Below, piece after piece: positions 50,349 through 59,464 of a DNA stretch of 64,000 nt. Made by a program: the position numbers and the translations under genes. The stretch is from Motiliproteus sp. MSK22-1. Lineage in GTDB: Bacteria; Pseudomonadota; Gammaproteobacteria; Pseudomonadales; Balneatricaceae. The notes beneath the pieces were generated by a model. It ran no database searches. It was not told the DNA's origin and saw only the letters and a list, made by a program, of their open reading frames with translations. The DNA lies in contig NZ_MIEQ01000073.1 of assembly GCF_001968815.1 (NCBI RefSeq), positions 84,462 through 148,461 of the forward strand. Reading direction: 5' to 3'. Within the stretch, counting starts at the first letter, position 1; each line of letters begins with the position of its first letter.

Positions 50349-50462
50349 GGATATAACAACGTGCCACTCAAAATCGAAAAGGTGCTTAGCTTAAACAAAA
50401 GCGGGAAATTTTTCAGGTCCCGGAAGAATGTTAATTCTGACACATTCAAGTCAAAAATAGCA

Positions 50463-50490
50463 TTGACCTCCAGAAAAAGGCGCCTATAAT
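50463..50490 (+). promoter_or_regulatory. promoter of tRNA-Leu
   Basis: -35 TTGACC (50463-50468), 16-base spacer, perfect -10 TATAAT (50485-50490), then GC-containing discriminator-like bases. The predicted start is about 115 bases before the tRNA, so a precursor leader would be removed. The rest of 50349-50612 has no gene. Confidence 0.65.
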
Positions 50491-50612
50491 AGCACGCTCT
50501 TTCGGACCAGAGCGACGAAATTGGCAGATATTGTTCTAACCGAGCAAAGTCTGTTATAAAGTTAGTTTTCAGAAAGAGCATGTTTTAAACAGCTTATCTA
50601 TAGCTGAGCAGT

Positions 50613-50697
50613 GCCAGTGTGGTGAAATTGGTATACACGACGGATTCAAAATCCGTTGCCGAAAGGCGTGGCGGTTCGAGTCCGCCCACTGGTACCA
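50613..50697 (+). tRNA. tRNA-Leu (anticodon CAA)
   Basis: 85 bases with CCA encoded. Acceptor stem GCCAGTG/CACTGGT (one G-U pair at the end), anticodon stem ACGGA/TCCGT with loop TTCAAAA giving anticodon CAA, a long class II variable arm (TTGCCGAAAGGCGT) and the T loop GTTCGAGTC. It reads UUG. A T-run follows at 50700. Leu tRNAs are common integration sites, and the composition turns AT-rich after it. Confidence 0.95.
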
Positions 50698-51230
50698 TCT
50701 TTTTTTCAATAACTTACAGCTTTTCCTTTGTGAGCCATTTTCTCTTCAGAATATGATTTTTCTGGGATTTAGTTCGCAGTGAAATTTATTCATGTTCCAC
50801 ACCTACCCTGACAACACCCGATACAATCAAACCTCGCCTCGTCGGCATCCTACACAGGCATATCATTTGGATTGTGTTACTCGTGAGGCAAGTGCTATAT
50901 TTTGCGTTCGGAATTTATGGCTAATTTTCGAACATCATTCTATTGAAGCATGTAATGGCATTAGCCGAGCCTAACTAACCCTATGGATTGGAACGCTTAA
51001 TCAAGCTCTAAGAATATGGATATCATAACAGCACACTCATTCAACTCGCCTACTAGCTTATCTCCTAACCAATCTGTCCAAAGATCTCCGGTAACAGGCT
51101 CTCTCGCGCAGTTAGTTTGCTCGCTAGAATCTGAAGCCACGCATAAAAACAACCACTTAACTAAATAACTAATTCAAACAGAAGACACGAAACCGACTCT
51201 TCCAATTAGACTATAAAAAGGATTTTACGA
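50698..51230. other. gene-free AT-rich spacer after tRNA-Leu
   Basis: 533 bases with no convincing gene. An open frame at 50792-50974 has no ribosome binding site and no recognisable protein character. I looked for a second copy of the tRNA 3' end here and further right and saw none, so no attachment site pair is shown. AAGGA at 51217-51221 belongs to the next gene. Confidence 0.5.
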
Positions 51231-52040
51231 ATGGCCGTAGCCCAGCAGCTAACCAAAAAAGCCAAGGCATGCTTAGCCAAAAAGTCAGAAATACCCATGT
51301 CGCCTCTCTATCATATGGGGATGGCTGCTCAGTTTAAAAAAGAATCACATTTAAAGTACGTACAAGACGCCTTAAACTTTTTGGCTTGCAAAGCGCAAGT
51401 AAAGCTTCCCTTTAGCGAAGACGATAAAGAGTTCCTTGTAGAAGTATACGAAGCCTTTTGGTGGGGTGGTTTGTGGGTCGGTTACCCTGAAGCAGCCAAA
51501 CTAGCAAGCCACTATGTATCTATGGAAGGAAACACCAAATCGAACCCCTTGATGGTTGATCCTACAATATATAGAGAAGCGCCCATTGTTATAGAAACGA
51601 TGAAAGCAATGAAAAGATACATCCTGGAGCAAAAGAAAAATAACAGGAACTTCCAGAATATAAAATGTAGTGACAATGCTTTCGATCAAAAACCATACGC
51701 CAGAAAGCTATGGAACATGAATGAAAACACACAAGGAAGAATGGTTAAAGATGGTGTTTTAAGGTCTCCTCAAAATAATACGAGACTACATAGAGCAGAC
51801 GGACATTTTTATCTGAATACAATAACAAAAGAATCAGGAAATTCACTTAGCACCACATGGAGAATTGACAGTTATTATGATTTCGAGCCGTTCGAAAAAC
51901 AACAGTATTATACGAACATTTCTCTTGGAGCCATTAACCTGATCATCTATGACGGTTTATCGGAATATATGGTTAGGCTTGGAGTAGCCAAACCGTTTTG
52001 GTATAGAATGGAATGGAAAGAAGTTTGGAATAACACCTAA
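51231..52040 (+). CDS. unknown protein, candidate toxin with colicin M/DUF3289-like C-terminus
   Basis: 269 residues, AAGGA eight bases before the ATG. I do not recognise a named family with certainty. There is no signal peptide or membrane helix. The middle (HYVSMEGNTKSNPLM, 94-108) and the end (TWRIDSYYDFEP at 209-220, then a helix and GVAKPFWYRMEWKEVW) follow the order I know from DUF3289 and colicin M-type lipid II hydrolases, whose active site is D-x-Y-D-F; here it reads D213-S-Y-Y-D217-F with one extra Tyr, and no following His-Arg is seen. The next gene overlaps by one base (TAATG) and encodes a membrane-anchored small protein, as expected for an immunity partner. Base use is AT-richer than the flanks, a sign of transfer. 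Confidence 0.4.
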   Translation: MAVAQQLTKKAKACLAKKSEIPMSPLYHMGMAAQFKKESHLKYVQDALNFLACKAQVKLPFSEDDKEFLVEVYEAFWWGGLWVGYPEAAKLASHYVSMEGNTKSNPLMVDPTIYREAPIVIETMKAMKRYILEQKKNNRNFQNIKCSDNAFDQKPYARKLWNMNENTQGRMVKDGVLRSPQNNTRLHRADGHFYLNTITKESGNSLSTTWRIDSYYDFEPFEKQQYYTNISLGAINLIIYDGLSEYMVRLGVAKPFWYRMEWKEVWNNT

Positions 52041-52471
52041 TGACAAAAACAGTGAAAAAAATAGTTTCAATTTCAGCAGCACTCGTCCTAGGTCTGCTTT
52101 CATTCATATCGTACATGTATTTAACTAAAGATAACTATATAAAATGCAACATGATAGTACCTACAATATCCGTACTTGATAAAAAATCAGTTAATGGAAA
52201 AACATATTATCTAGTAAGAAAAATAACAGGTTCTCATGATAAACTGGACGAACTTGTACTCTATGATAAAAATCCAAATTTTGACTCGTGTGCACAAAGT
52301 AAGATAGTCAGTGTCTATTCTGAAATAGTATACGACACAGAAAGCGATGATAACCTTGTTGTTTCCAACGTCTATTTAAACTCAAAAAAAAACGAGCTTG
52401 ATATTAAGTTTTTTCCTAAAGGAAAAGGTGTTCATAATCTTAACAATTTGAAGCTCGAACTGAGGAAATGA
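52040..52471 (+). CDS. small membrane-anchored extracytoplasmic protein, candidate immunity protein
   Basis: 143 residues, not recognised as a known family. A basic N-terminus and one hydrophobic helix (about 8-27, IVSISAALVLGLLSFISYMY) lead to a polar domain of about 115 residues that should lie in the periplasm. Cys36 and Cys84 could form a disulfide there. The topology equals that of the colicin M immunity protein Cmi. The ATG shares its A with the stop of the upstream gene, so the two are co-translated. Codon use is AT-rich. A lipoprotein is unlikely since no lipobox is present. Confidence 0.45.
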   Translation: MTKTVKKIVSISAALVLGLLSFISYMYLTKDNYIKCNMIVPTISVLDKKSVNGKTYYLVRKITGSHDKLDELVLYDKNPNFDSCAQSKIVSVYSEIVYDTESDDNLVVSNVYLNSKKNELDIKFFPKGKGVHNLNNLKLELRK

Positions 52472-52484
52472 CCTTTCCCCAAGT

Positions 52485-52625
52485 CTTGAACCATGACCTC
52501 GATAAGATTTCCAGATAGTCTACGATCTAAATGGAGATTTCACGACGATAAATCCATTACGATGAATTCAAACGCTTTCCAGCTAACTGGCCAACTGAAA
52601 AACCTATCTGGCCCTTGAACCATGA
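52485..52625. repeat. 12-bp direct repeats flanking 117 bases
   Basis: CTTGAACCATGA occurs at 52485-52496 and 52614-52625. The copies bracket a segment that holds an imperfect inverted repeat (AATGGAGATTT near 52531 against AAATCCATT near 52552). It lies right after the candidate immunity gene. It may be a trace of a small insertion or excision. Confidence 0.45.
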
Positions 52626-52673
52626 GTCTATACAGGGTGGAATAGTAGCAAATACCCTAAAGAGGAACAGAGT

Positions 52674-52979
52674 ATGTACGTATTGATAGATATTATGGTT
52701 TCACCCAGCGGCGTGGGAACCTCTATATCCCCTTATGTAGCCATGTGTCAAAAGATATTTGAAGAAGCCGGACTCACTCACACAATGCATGGCTACGGCA
52801 CTAACGTAGAGGGCGAATGGGACGAGGTTATGGCTGCAGTTAAGCGGTGTCATGAGGATCTTCATGACGCGGGTGCCGTACGCATTACCAGCCATATGAA
52901 GCTCGGAACCCGCACCGATAGAGATCAGACAATGGCTGATAAAGTAACCAGTGTTCAGGAAAAGCTTGCTTCTAATTAA
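52674..52979 (+). CDS. MTH1187-family thiamine-binding-type protein
   Basis: 101 residues, the usual length of the MTH1187/YkoF-like (DUF77) family: MYVLIDIMVSPSGVGTSISP, HTMHGYGTNVEGEWDEVMAA and RITSHMKLGTRTD are typical segments. Members bind thiamine or related pyrimidines as ferredoxin-like tetramers; the role in cells is poorly known. AGAGGA lies upstream of the ATG. No thiamine gene or THI-box is near. Confidence 0.82.
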   Translation: MYVLIDIMVSPSGVGTSISPYVAMCQKIFEEAGLTHTMHGYGTNVEGEWDEVMAAVKRCHEDLHDAGAVRITSHMKLGTRTDRDQTMADKVTSVQEKLASN

Positions 52980-53021
52980 GGAATCGCTTCACCAGCGTTC
53001 AACCGATTATTGATTAACGCA

Positions 53022-53095
53022 GAGACAGCACACCCATAAATTCCTTCTATATTTACAATTTGGAAGAGGATGTCTTTCAATCTATGGGTGTTCTC
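53022..53095. repeat. long nested inverted repeat
   Basis: ACACCCATA (53030-53038) and TATGGGTGT (53083-53091) are perfect 9-bp arms; GAGA/TCTC flanks them (53022-53025, 53092-53095) and an inner CCTTC/GAAGAGG pairing closes the loop. The segment 52980-53274 has no gene. It may be a structured RNA or an operator upstream of the antiporter. Confidence 0.55.
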
Positions 53096-53274
53096 TATTT
53101 AATGCTCCCTAAGCATGAGCAAAGTCAAAATATCAAGCCTGAAGCACATACGCCAGTAACCGCTTAAGGCCATAGCAACCGCATGCACACTTTTTAACCA
53201 GTACCGCATAGCCCTTAGGAAACCAGAGACTCGGGAGCGTATCCTCACCGAGAATCAGCACAAGACAGGAGACA

Positions 53275-55074
53275 ATGAAGACTATGCCTGATTTATTAAT
53301 GCTGGGTATCATTTTATTACTGGGGTTTCTGTGCCAGTGGTTTGCATGGAGAATTCAGTTACCCGCGATTTTATTTTTATTGCTCACAGGTATTCTGCTT
53401 GGCCCCACATTCAGCCTGCTCGATCCAAATGCCCTGTTTGGTGATTTGCTGTTCCCCTTTGTTTCACTGAGTGTAGCCATCATCCTGTTTGAAGGCAGTC
53501 TAACGCTAAAGTCAGTGGAACTGAGGGACATTGGTCCCTGTGTCAGAAATATGGTGTCTTACGGAGCACTGCTAAATGCCACTGTCACAACCACAGCAAC
53601 TCATTACCTTACAGGCTTAAGCTGGTCTATCTCAGCATTATTCGGAGCCATTATGGTGGTAACGGGACCTACGGTAATTATGCCAATGCTGCGTTCAGTG
53701 AGACCTAGTGCAAACATTGCCAAAGTACTGCGCTGGGAAGGCATTGTTATAGATCCTCTCGGGGCTTTGTTAGCAGTTTTGATATTTGAGTGGATAGCAG
53801 CACAGCAAACCAGTGCTGATTTATTGCACGTCATCAGTATTTTCGGCCAGACAATCGGATTAGGCATTGCCCTGGGCATCCTGACTGGTCACTGCTTTGG
53901 TTTATTACTTAGGCATCACTTAATCCCTGAGTATCTGCAAAATTTCGCCGCCATCGCATTTGTTATCGCCGCATTCTCTGGCTCCAATACTTTACTGCAC
54001 GAATCCGGACTGTTAACGGTAACCATCATGGGTATCTGGCTGACTAACATGAAGGGAGTCCATACCCGTAATATTCTGAATTTCAAAGAAACCCTGACTG
54101 TTATTTTTGTATCCTCGCTGTTTATTATTCTCGCTGCCCGCATTAATTTTGAAAGCTTATTGCAATTGGGATGGGGAGCTGTAGCCGTCTTAGTCGTAAT
54201 GCAGTTTCTGGCTCGGCCAATTAAGGTTTTTATCTGTACGATAGGTTCAAACTTTAGCTTTAACGAACGGCTTCTGCTGGCCTGGATCGGTCCACGTGGC
54301 ATTGTCGCTGCAGCGGTATCCGTGGTTTTTGCTTTACGCTTGGAACAACTCGGTATGGCGAATGCTGATTTACTGGTACCACTTGCCTTTAGCATCATTA
54401 TTGGCACCGTTGTTATTCAGAGCGCAACAGCCAGACCACTGGCAAAGCTGCTCAATGTTAACGAACCAGATACTCAGGGATTTTTAATTATCGGCGCAAA
54501 CCCTGTTGCCATTATTATTGCAAGGGCATTAAAAATGGCTGAAATAAAGACGATTTTATGTGATACGGAATGGGAAAACATCTGCGCTGCACGCATGGTT
54601 GGACTGCAAACCTACTATGGTAACCCTATTTCAGACCATGCAGACCTGCACCTGGAAGTGACCAGCTTGGGTGGTATGTTAGGCCTGTCAAACTACCATA
54701 GCCAAAACACAGCTGCAGCTTTACGCTTTCGGGAAGACTTTGGCATACGCAATATATTTACGCTGGCATCAAAACAAGATGAAAAACCACATAATAAGCA
54801 TCGTGCCAGTGAGTTTTATAAAGGTAAGGTATTATTTGACGAGAGTATTCGCTATAACAATTTGAACTCATTTATCAATGAGGATACGCAGGTAAAGAGC
54901 ACTCAACTGACTGATACTTACGATTACTCGGATTGGAAATCGGACAATAACTCGAAAAAATCCATCTTATTATTTGCCATAGACCCTAATAACCGACTGC
55001 ACTGGTTAACTGCTGATAACACATTATCGCCTACAACAGGATGGTGCTTATATGCACTTCGCAACATAAATTAA
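53275..55074 (+). CDS. CPA-type cation/proton antiporter with C-terminal nucleotide-binding-like domain
   Basis: 599 residues. About twelve helices in residues 1-400: LLLGFLCQWFAWRIQLPAI, the family segment AIILFEGSLTL, and GAIMVVTGPTVIMPML with the ion-site region. From about 400 a cytoplasmic domain resembles TrkA-N/RCK (GFLIIGANPVAIIIARALK, with degenerate GxGxxG as GANPVA, and YYGNPISDH). This is the NhaP/KefB-like architecture; Na+ or K+ cannot be decided. AGGAGA precedes the ATG; an ATG at 53284 is an alternative. DUF502 follows. Confidence 0.85.
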   Translation: MKTMPDLLMLGIILLLGFLCQWFAWRIQLPAILFLLLTGILLGPTFSLLDPNALFGDLLFPFVSLSVAIILFEGSLTLKSVELRDIGPCVRNMVSYGALLNATVTTTATHYLTGLSWSISALFGAIMVVTGPTVIMPMLRSVRPSANIAKVLRWEGIVIDPLGALLAVLIFEWIAAQQTSADLLHVISIFGQTIGLGIALGILTGHCFGLLLRHHLIPEYLQNFAAIAFVIAAFSGSNTLLHESGLLTVTIMGIWLTNMKGVHTRNILNFKETLTVIFVSSLFIILAARINFESLLQLGWGAVAVLVVMQFLARPIKVFICTIGSNFSFNERLLLAWIGPRGIVAAAVSVVFALRLEQLGMANADLLVPLAFSIIIGTVVIQSATARPLAKLLNVNEPDTQGFLIIGANPVAIIIARALKMAEIKTILCDTEWENICAARMVGLQTYYGNPISDHADLHLEVTSLGGMLGLSNYHSQNTAAALRFREDFGIRNIFTLASKQDEKPHNKHRASEFYKGKVLFDESIRYNNLNSFINEDTQVKSTQLTDTYDYSDWKSDNNSKKSILLFAIDPNNRLHWLTADNTLSPTTGWCLYALRNIN

Positions 55075-55159
55075 TAGTTTAATAACTCATTCTCAGATAA
55101 TATTTATCAGCCTAAAAAGTACTGATTTTGTTTTATTTACTATTCAAGGTAGCAATCTA

Positions 55160-55744
55160 ATGAAAAAAATCAGCCAATTATTCTTACAGGGTTTATTTGC
55201 TGTTCTACCTATTGCAATTACTCTATCAATACTCTACTGGCTCGGTTCTTTTGCAGAATCAACATTAGGCGTGATTATAAATTGGCTATTGCCAGAGGGT
55301 TGGTATTGGCCTGGTATGGGGCTAATTTCTGGTTTTATCTGCATCCTTGGTATAGGTATTCTACTTAATGCCTATATTTTTAGAAGACTCGGTGGAATCG
55401 CAGAAAGTCTGTTTGAAAGAATCCCACTGGTTAAAACAATTTACAATAGCGTTCGTGATATTGCAAAGTTTGCTGCTGCCTCACAAGATGACGACGAACT
55501 TCAAAAAGCCGTTACAGTTACATTGGACAATGATATTAAGCTCATTGGATTTATTACACAAAAGTCTATAACGTTAGGTAACACTAATAATCTGGTGGCT
55601 GTTTACTTCCCCATGAGCTATCAGATTGGTGGGTATACTCTAATGTTGCCAGAATCCAGAATAGAAACACTGGATATGAGTGTTCAGGACGCAATGCGAA
55701 TGGTATTGACGGCTGCAATGACAACGCCAGAAAATGATAGTTGA
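55160..55744 (+). CDS. DUF502 family membrane protein
   Basis: 194 residues. Two N-terminal helices (FLQGLFAVLPIAITLSILYW and MGLISGFICILGIGILLNAY) and then ERIPLVKTIYNSVRDIAKF, the DUF502 hallmark. Function unknown; plant relatives (LCV-like proteins) are membrane located. It follows the antiporter by 85 bases on the same strand and may share its transcript; it is convergent with the EEP gene, 50 bases away. Confidence 0.85.
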   Translation: MKKISQLFLQGLFAVLPIAITLSILYWLGSFAESTLGVIINWLLPEGWYWPGMGLISGFICILGIGILLNAYIFRRLGGIAESLFERIPLVKTIYNSVRDIAKFAAASQDDDELQKAVTVTLDNDIKLIGFITQKSITLGNTNNLVAVYFPMSYQIGGYTLMLPESRIETLDMSVQDAMRMVLTAAMTTPENDS

Positions 55745-55794
55745 ACATAAATAGCGAGTACCGGACGCTAATCTCTTATAAAAGAATGACTCAC

Positions 55795-56865
55795 CTACCT
55801 TGACGGATTATTCTTTACTTCAGTTAAGGTTTCTGCCGCCCGTTCCTGTTCTTTCTCAGTAGGTTCTGGCACCTCATGATCACGACTTATAGCTGGGTTA
55901 TACTGCAACTGACACAATATTGGAAAGTGATCAGATTCGATAGAATCCAACCGGCGCAGCTCCAGCAGACCAAAATCACTTGAGTGAAAAAGGTGGTCTA
56001 ACGGCCAGCGCAAAAACCAGTACTTTGCATGAAAGGTATTAAACAGTCCTCGACCGATTCTAGGATCCAGCAAGCCGCTCATTTTTCTGAATAATGATGT
56101 CGTATCAGACCAAGCGACGTCATTAAGATCACCAGTTACGATCGTTGGCTCCGATTGCTGCCTTACATGCCTGGCAACTTTAATAAGCTCAGCATCACGT
56201 TCAATTGATTTTTCATTTTCTGTCGGACTAGGTGGCGCAGGATGCAAGCAATGTAACTTGACCAACTGACCTGAAGGCAAAATAACACCAGTATGAATTG
56301 AAGGGATATCTTGTTCTACCAAAAACTTAATCTCAGGTTCAACCAGTTCAAACTTCGAGTACAAATGCATACCATATAGATTATCCTGCGGACAGCGTAC
56401 AACATTCGGATAACGAGTCTCCAAAGGTTCTAATGCCAATTCCCAGTGCTTATCTGTTTCCAACGTCAGCAGAATGTCAGGTTCAAACGTATCCACCAGT
56501 CCCCGTAACTTATCGGCTCGCTGATTTGTCATTAAGACGTTTGATACCATGATAGTAATCTGACGCGTTACATCAGAAGATTTAACCAGATGCACTTGAG
56601 AGCTGTAGAGCCGGGTAAAGGGTAAAATTCGATAGGATTGCCAACCCGTTGCCAATACTAATAGAGAACCAATAAGCCATTCATACCAATATCCCTGATA
56701 GCTAAAAAGACATACCCCTAATGTTGCAATGCTTAAGCAAACAATCTGTACACGAGGAAAATCAAAAACCCGATACCACCACTCCGACCTATCCATTAAT
56801 GAAATAAAGCTGGAAACAATAAAGAATATTGCTATTACTGTTATAACTATCGCTAAAAAAGACAT
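55795..56865 (-). CDS. endonuclease/exonuclease/phosphatase-family membrane protein
   Basis: 356 residues. Three N-terminal helices (to about residue 80) anchor a periplasm- or cytoplasm-facing EEP domain. Catalytic segments: LLTLETDKHW (metal Glu), VTGDLNDVAWSD (Asp-Leu-Asn), PLDHLFHS and SDHFPI (Asp-His). It resembles the YafD-like membrane subset. The C-terminal tail is acidic and Glu-rich (EPTEKEQERAAETLTEV). It is 66 bases after cti on the same strand, so it may act on envelope substrates. Confidence 0.82.
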   Translation of the reverse strand: MSFLAIVITVIAIFFIVSSFISLMDRSEWWYRVFDFPRVQIVCLSIATLGVCLFSYQGYWYEWLIGSLLVLATGWQSYRILPFTRLYSSQVHLVKSSDVTRQITIMVSNVLMTNQRADKLRGLVDTFEPDILLTLETDKHWELALEPLETRYPNVVRCPQDNLYGMHLYSKFELVEPEIKFLVEQDIPSIHTGVILPSGQLVKLHCLHPAPPSPTENEKSIERDAELIKVARHVRQQSEPTIVTGDLNDVAWSDTTSLFRKMSGLLDPRIGRGLFNTFHAKYWFLRWPLDHLFHSSDFGLLELRRLDSIESDHFPILCQLQYNPAISRDHEVPEPTEKEQERAAETLTEVKNNPSR

Positions 56866-56931
56866 TAGCAGCTCTCTATCACTCTACTCTGAGTGTGAAA
56901 AACCAGATACATTATATTCCAATCTGGTGTA

Positions 56932-59259
56932 TTATCGATTTTCAAGTCGATTATAATCCAGCACGCCATATTCAACAGGTGACTGCTTATTGTAAAACTG
57001 GTGTAGTTCGTCACTATGTTGCCAAAATTTTTCATGTGTGCGCCGAATACCAAAGCGATACATTAAATGATCATAGTCTTTCTCATTTTCTAAGGAAGTA
57101 ATCGCTTGAACAAATAAACCTAAATCCTGCTCTTCAACTCGCCATAATGCATCCGGGTAAGCACCGATAACACCAGGCATAACCGTTAAGTAGTCTTCTT
57201 CAGGCAACCGATTAGACTTCTCGTTAAATGGACTGGTCACGTTAGTATGAGCGCTATTACGCAGGATACTGAATAAACCTGTCGGCTTCTGCTGGCCAGT
57301 GATCATAAGCAACCCCATCTCAGGCAATAAATTAGCTTTGTGACCTTTCATTGCCTGCAAAGGCTTAAGTTGTTGATATATATTCTCATCATGCTGCTTT
57401 AAACTCCTGGCAGGTAATATTGCAGACAAATGCCGCTGAATCTGCCGATACAAAAATGACTGGGCAGGTTCGTTACTCGGGTAATCAACTTTACTTGCCG
57501 CATTCAAATAGGCCAGATTTCCGTATACGTACTCCTTTACCGATTCATCGGTACCGCGGTACCAATCATCCCGTAACTGCATACGTACCTTTTCAGGCAA
57601 TAGCGCAAGAAAATTAAATTCGCCTTCCATACGCAGGAAATCCATATACAGGCGAGTTGATAATTGATGCCCCGCATTACCGTAGACATCAAAACCCGCA
57701 ACAAGTAAGTAATGAATACGCTCAAGTACTGGATAGTCAATTAGCCAGGCTGTTTTGGGAGCAGGCCCAACCAATCCCTGTACAACAGAGGCGCTGTCAA
57801 AATGCCGAAATACAGTAAGTGCGGCATTTTTATTGTGACCATCTCCCTGCCATATCCAATCCAAATCTGGTCGGTGGCTACCCACAACATCACTGAGAAT
57901 ACGACTTTTATTACTAAGATATACGGCCTGGGAATCCGAATACTCTGTCCAGTGGGCCAACAGGCCCGCATTACTTGTATTTTCTGCGGGTAAGTCCAGC
58001 AGCTCTGTTTGTTCTGGTAGCATACTATTTAACTTTTTTGAAACAGCGTGCTCCGGGTCAACAAACATGACCCAAAAATGATCATTGATAACGTTTAAAG
58101 CAACCTGGCCCCGACAAACAGTACCCTGAGTAAAACCACGGATAGTAAACTGCGCATGATCAAGCATGAACTTGTAGCGCGAAGCTGGCGGAATTTGTTT
58201 GAATACGGCAAATGGATTAGATGCCAAACTTATTTCATAACCAGGTAGTTCAGTCACCTGATAGTCTGGTTTAAAAAATAGTTCATTAAAGCGATTATAA
58301 CGCTCTTCGTTTAATGCATACGGAATATGATTCTTTGCAACAACCGTACTTTTTACCGGTTGAAAACGATAATATATCCGCTCAACTGGCTTTTCTATCA
58401 GCGGGTCTTTGATTGGATCTTCATAGGGCCTTCGTGTTGCAATGATACGAATGGGGGTTCCCGGAGGTGTTATTGAACGGACAAGCTTAAAGTATTTTAC
58501 TGATTTAAAGTCATCAAAATATAAGTTTGCTATAAACAAATGTTCATAGATATATCGGGAAATCAACTGACTTTTTAAGTCATTCTGATTTAGAAAACCT
58601 TCCCACTTGCTAATACTTTTTTGATAGTCCCCACTTAACGATGGAGACACACCCATTGGCATATCCTGAATTAACCAATCTTTGACAAGATCAACCTCAG
58701 TGGATGCCAACCCCGGCAATCCGTATGGCATTCCCCATAATGCGTGCTCTTCTGCATAGTCATCAAACTGATCGGAGACTGGACACTGCTCATCACGATT
58801 AAGCCTCAAATCAAATGCATCTTCAGGTAATTTTTGATTGTCAGATGCCACTTGGGATAGGGGATTACGCGCCTTAAGCAGAAGCATCTGATAAAAAAGG
58901 CTGTCCTCAGAATCTAACGTTTTTTTATCGCCATAGAGTACCGAAAAGAAATCTTTTTTACGCCACTCCTCAACAGAGTGAGCATCCATAAACAAGCGAC
59001 TAGGTGTATCCGCCAGTAAACGATGGCCATCATAAACCTTGTCCTTGTTTGCTCCACGTATAATACCCTCAGGTGAAGACAGTTTCAGTTGGCATGGTGC
59101 GTCATAACAGCCATGACAGACCACACAACGGCTATCAACCAGTGGCTTAATATCCTTATAATAAGTCAAACCCGATGTAACCTGTTGCGCTTGAACGTCA
59201 AACGATAGCAGCAGCACGAGCACCATCAGGGAAGAAGGGAGGTTATTTATTGATAGCAT
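56932..59259 (-). CDS. cti: fatty acid cis/trans isomerase Cti
   Basis: 775 residues. A signal peptide (LMVLVLLLSFDVQAQQ) shows a periplasmic protein. The heme-binding motif CVVCHG is at 45-50 (Cys45, Cys48, His49), as in Pseudomonas and Vibrio Cti. It turns cis- into trans-unsaturated phospholipid acyl chains under solvent or heat stress without ATP. Length and the YYKDIKPLVDSRCVVCHGC start (core DSRCVVCHG) match the family. The cis fatty acids it uses are made by fabA/fabB, also in this window. Confidence 0.93.
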   Translation of the reverse strand: MLSINNLPSSLMVLVLLLSFDVQAQQVTSGLTYYKDIKPLVDSRCVVCHGCYDAPCQLKLSSPEGIIRGANKDKVYDGHRLLADTPSRLFMDAHSVEEWRKKDFFSVLYGDKKTLDSEDSLFYQMLLLKARNPLSQVASDNQKLPEDAFDLRLNRDEQCPVSDQFDDYAEEHALWGMPYGLPGLASTEVDLVKDWLIQDMPMGVSPSLSGDYQKSISKWEGFLNQNDLKSQLISRYIYEHLFIANLYFDDFKSVKYFKLVRSITPPGTPIRIIATRRPYEDPIKDPLIEKPVERIYYRFQPVKSTVVAKNHIPYALNEERYNRFNELFFKPDYQVTELPGYEISLASNPFAVFKQIPPASRYKFMLDHAQFTIRGFTQGTVCRGQVALNVINDHFWVMFVDPEHAVSKKLNSMLPEQTELLDLPAENTSNAGLLAHWTEYSDSQAVYLSNKSRILSDVVGSHRPDLDWIWQGDGHNKNAALTVFRHFDSASVVQGLVGPAPKTAWLIDYPVLERIHYLLVAGFDVYGNAGHQLSTRLYMDFLRMEGEFNFLALLPEKVRMQLRDDWYRGTDESVKEYVYGNLAYLNAASKVDYPSNEPAQSFLYRQIQRHLSAILPARSLKQHDENIYQQLKPLQAMKGHKANLLPEMGLLMITGQQKPTGLFSILRNSAHTNVTSPFNEKSNRLPEEDYLTVMPGVIGAYPDALWRVEEQDLGLFVQAITSLENEKDYDHLMYRFGIRRTHEKFWQHSDELHQFYNKQSPVEYGVLDYNRLENR

Positions 59260-59464
59260 TTATAGCATCCATCAACTAGAAAAATCAGTTTGCAAAGAAA
59301 ATTACTACGCCAACAAGATTTAATGCTTTCAATAAACATCAAGAATAAAGGTAGTAAATATATTGAAACGAATTATAAAACACTTATTCAACTAACAACA
59401 GCCTAAATATTTGCATAGCCGATAAAAATCTAAAACTTATAATAACTGATCAACCTCAGATATT

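Noticed and set aside
50792..50974. 60-aa open frame after tRNA-Leu, considered as an integrase remnant
   Set aside because: No integrase motif (no Arg-His-Arg-Tyr pattern), no ribosome binding site.
52626..52673. TPP riboswitch upstream of the thiamine-binding-type gene
   Set aside because: The conserved CTGAGA and ACCTGATC parts are not present in this short upstream region.
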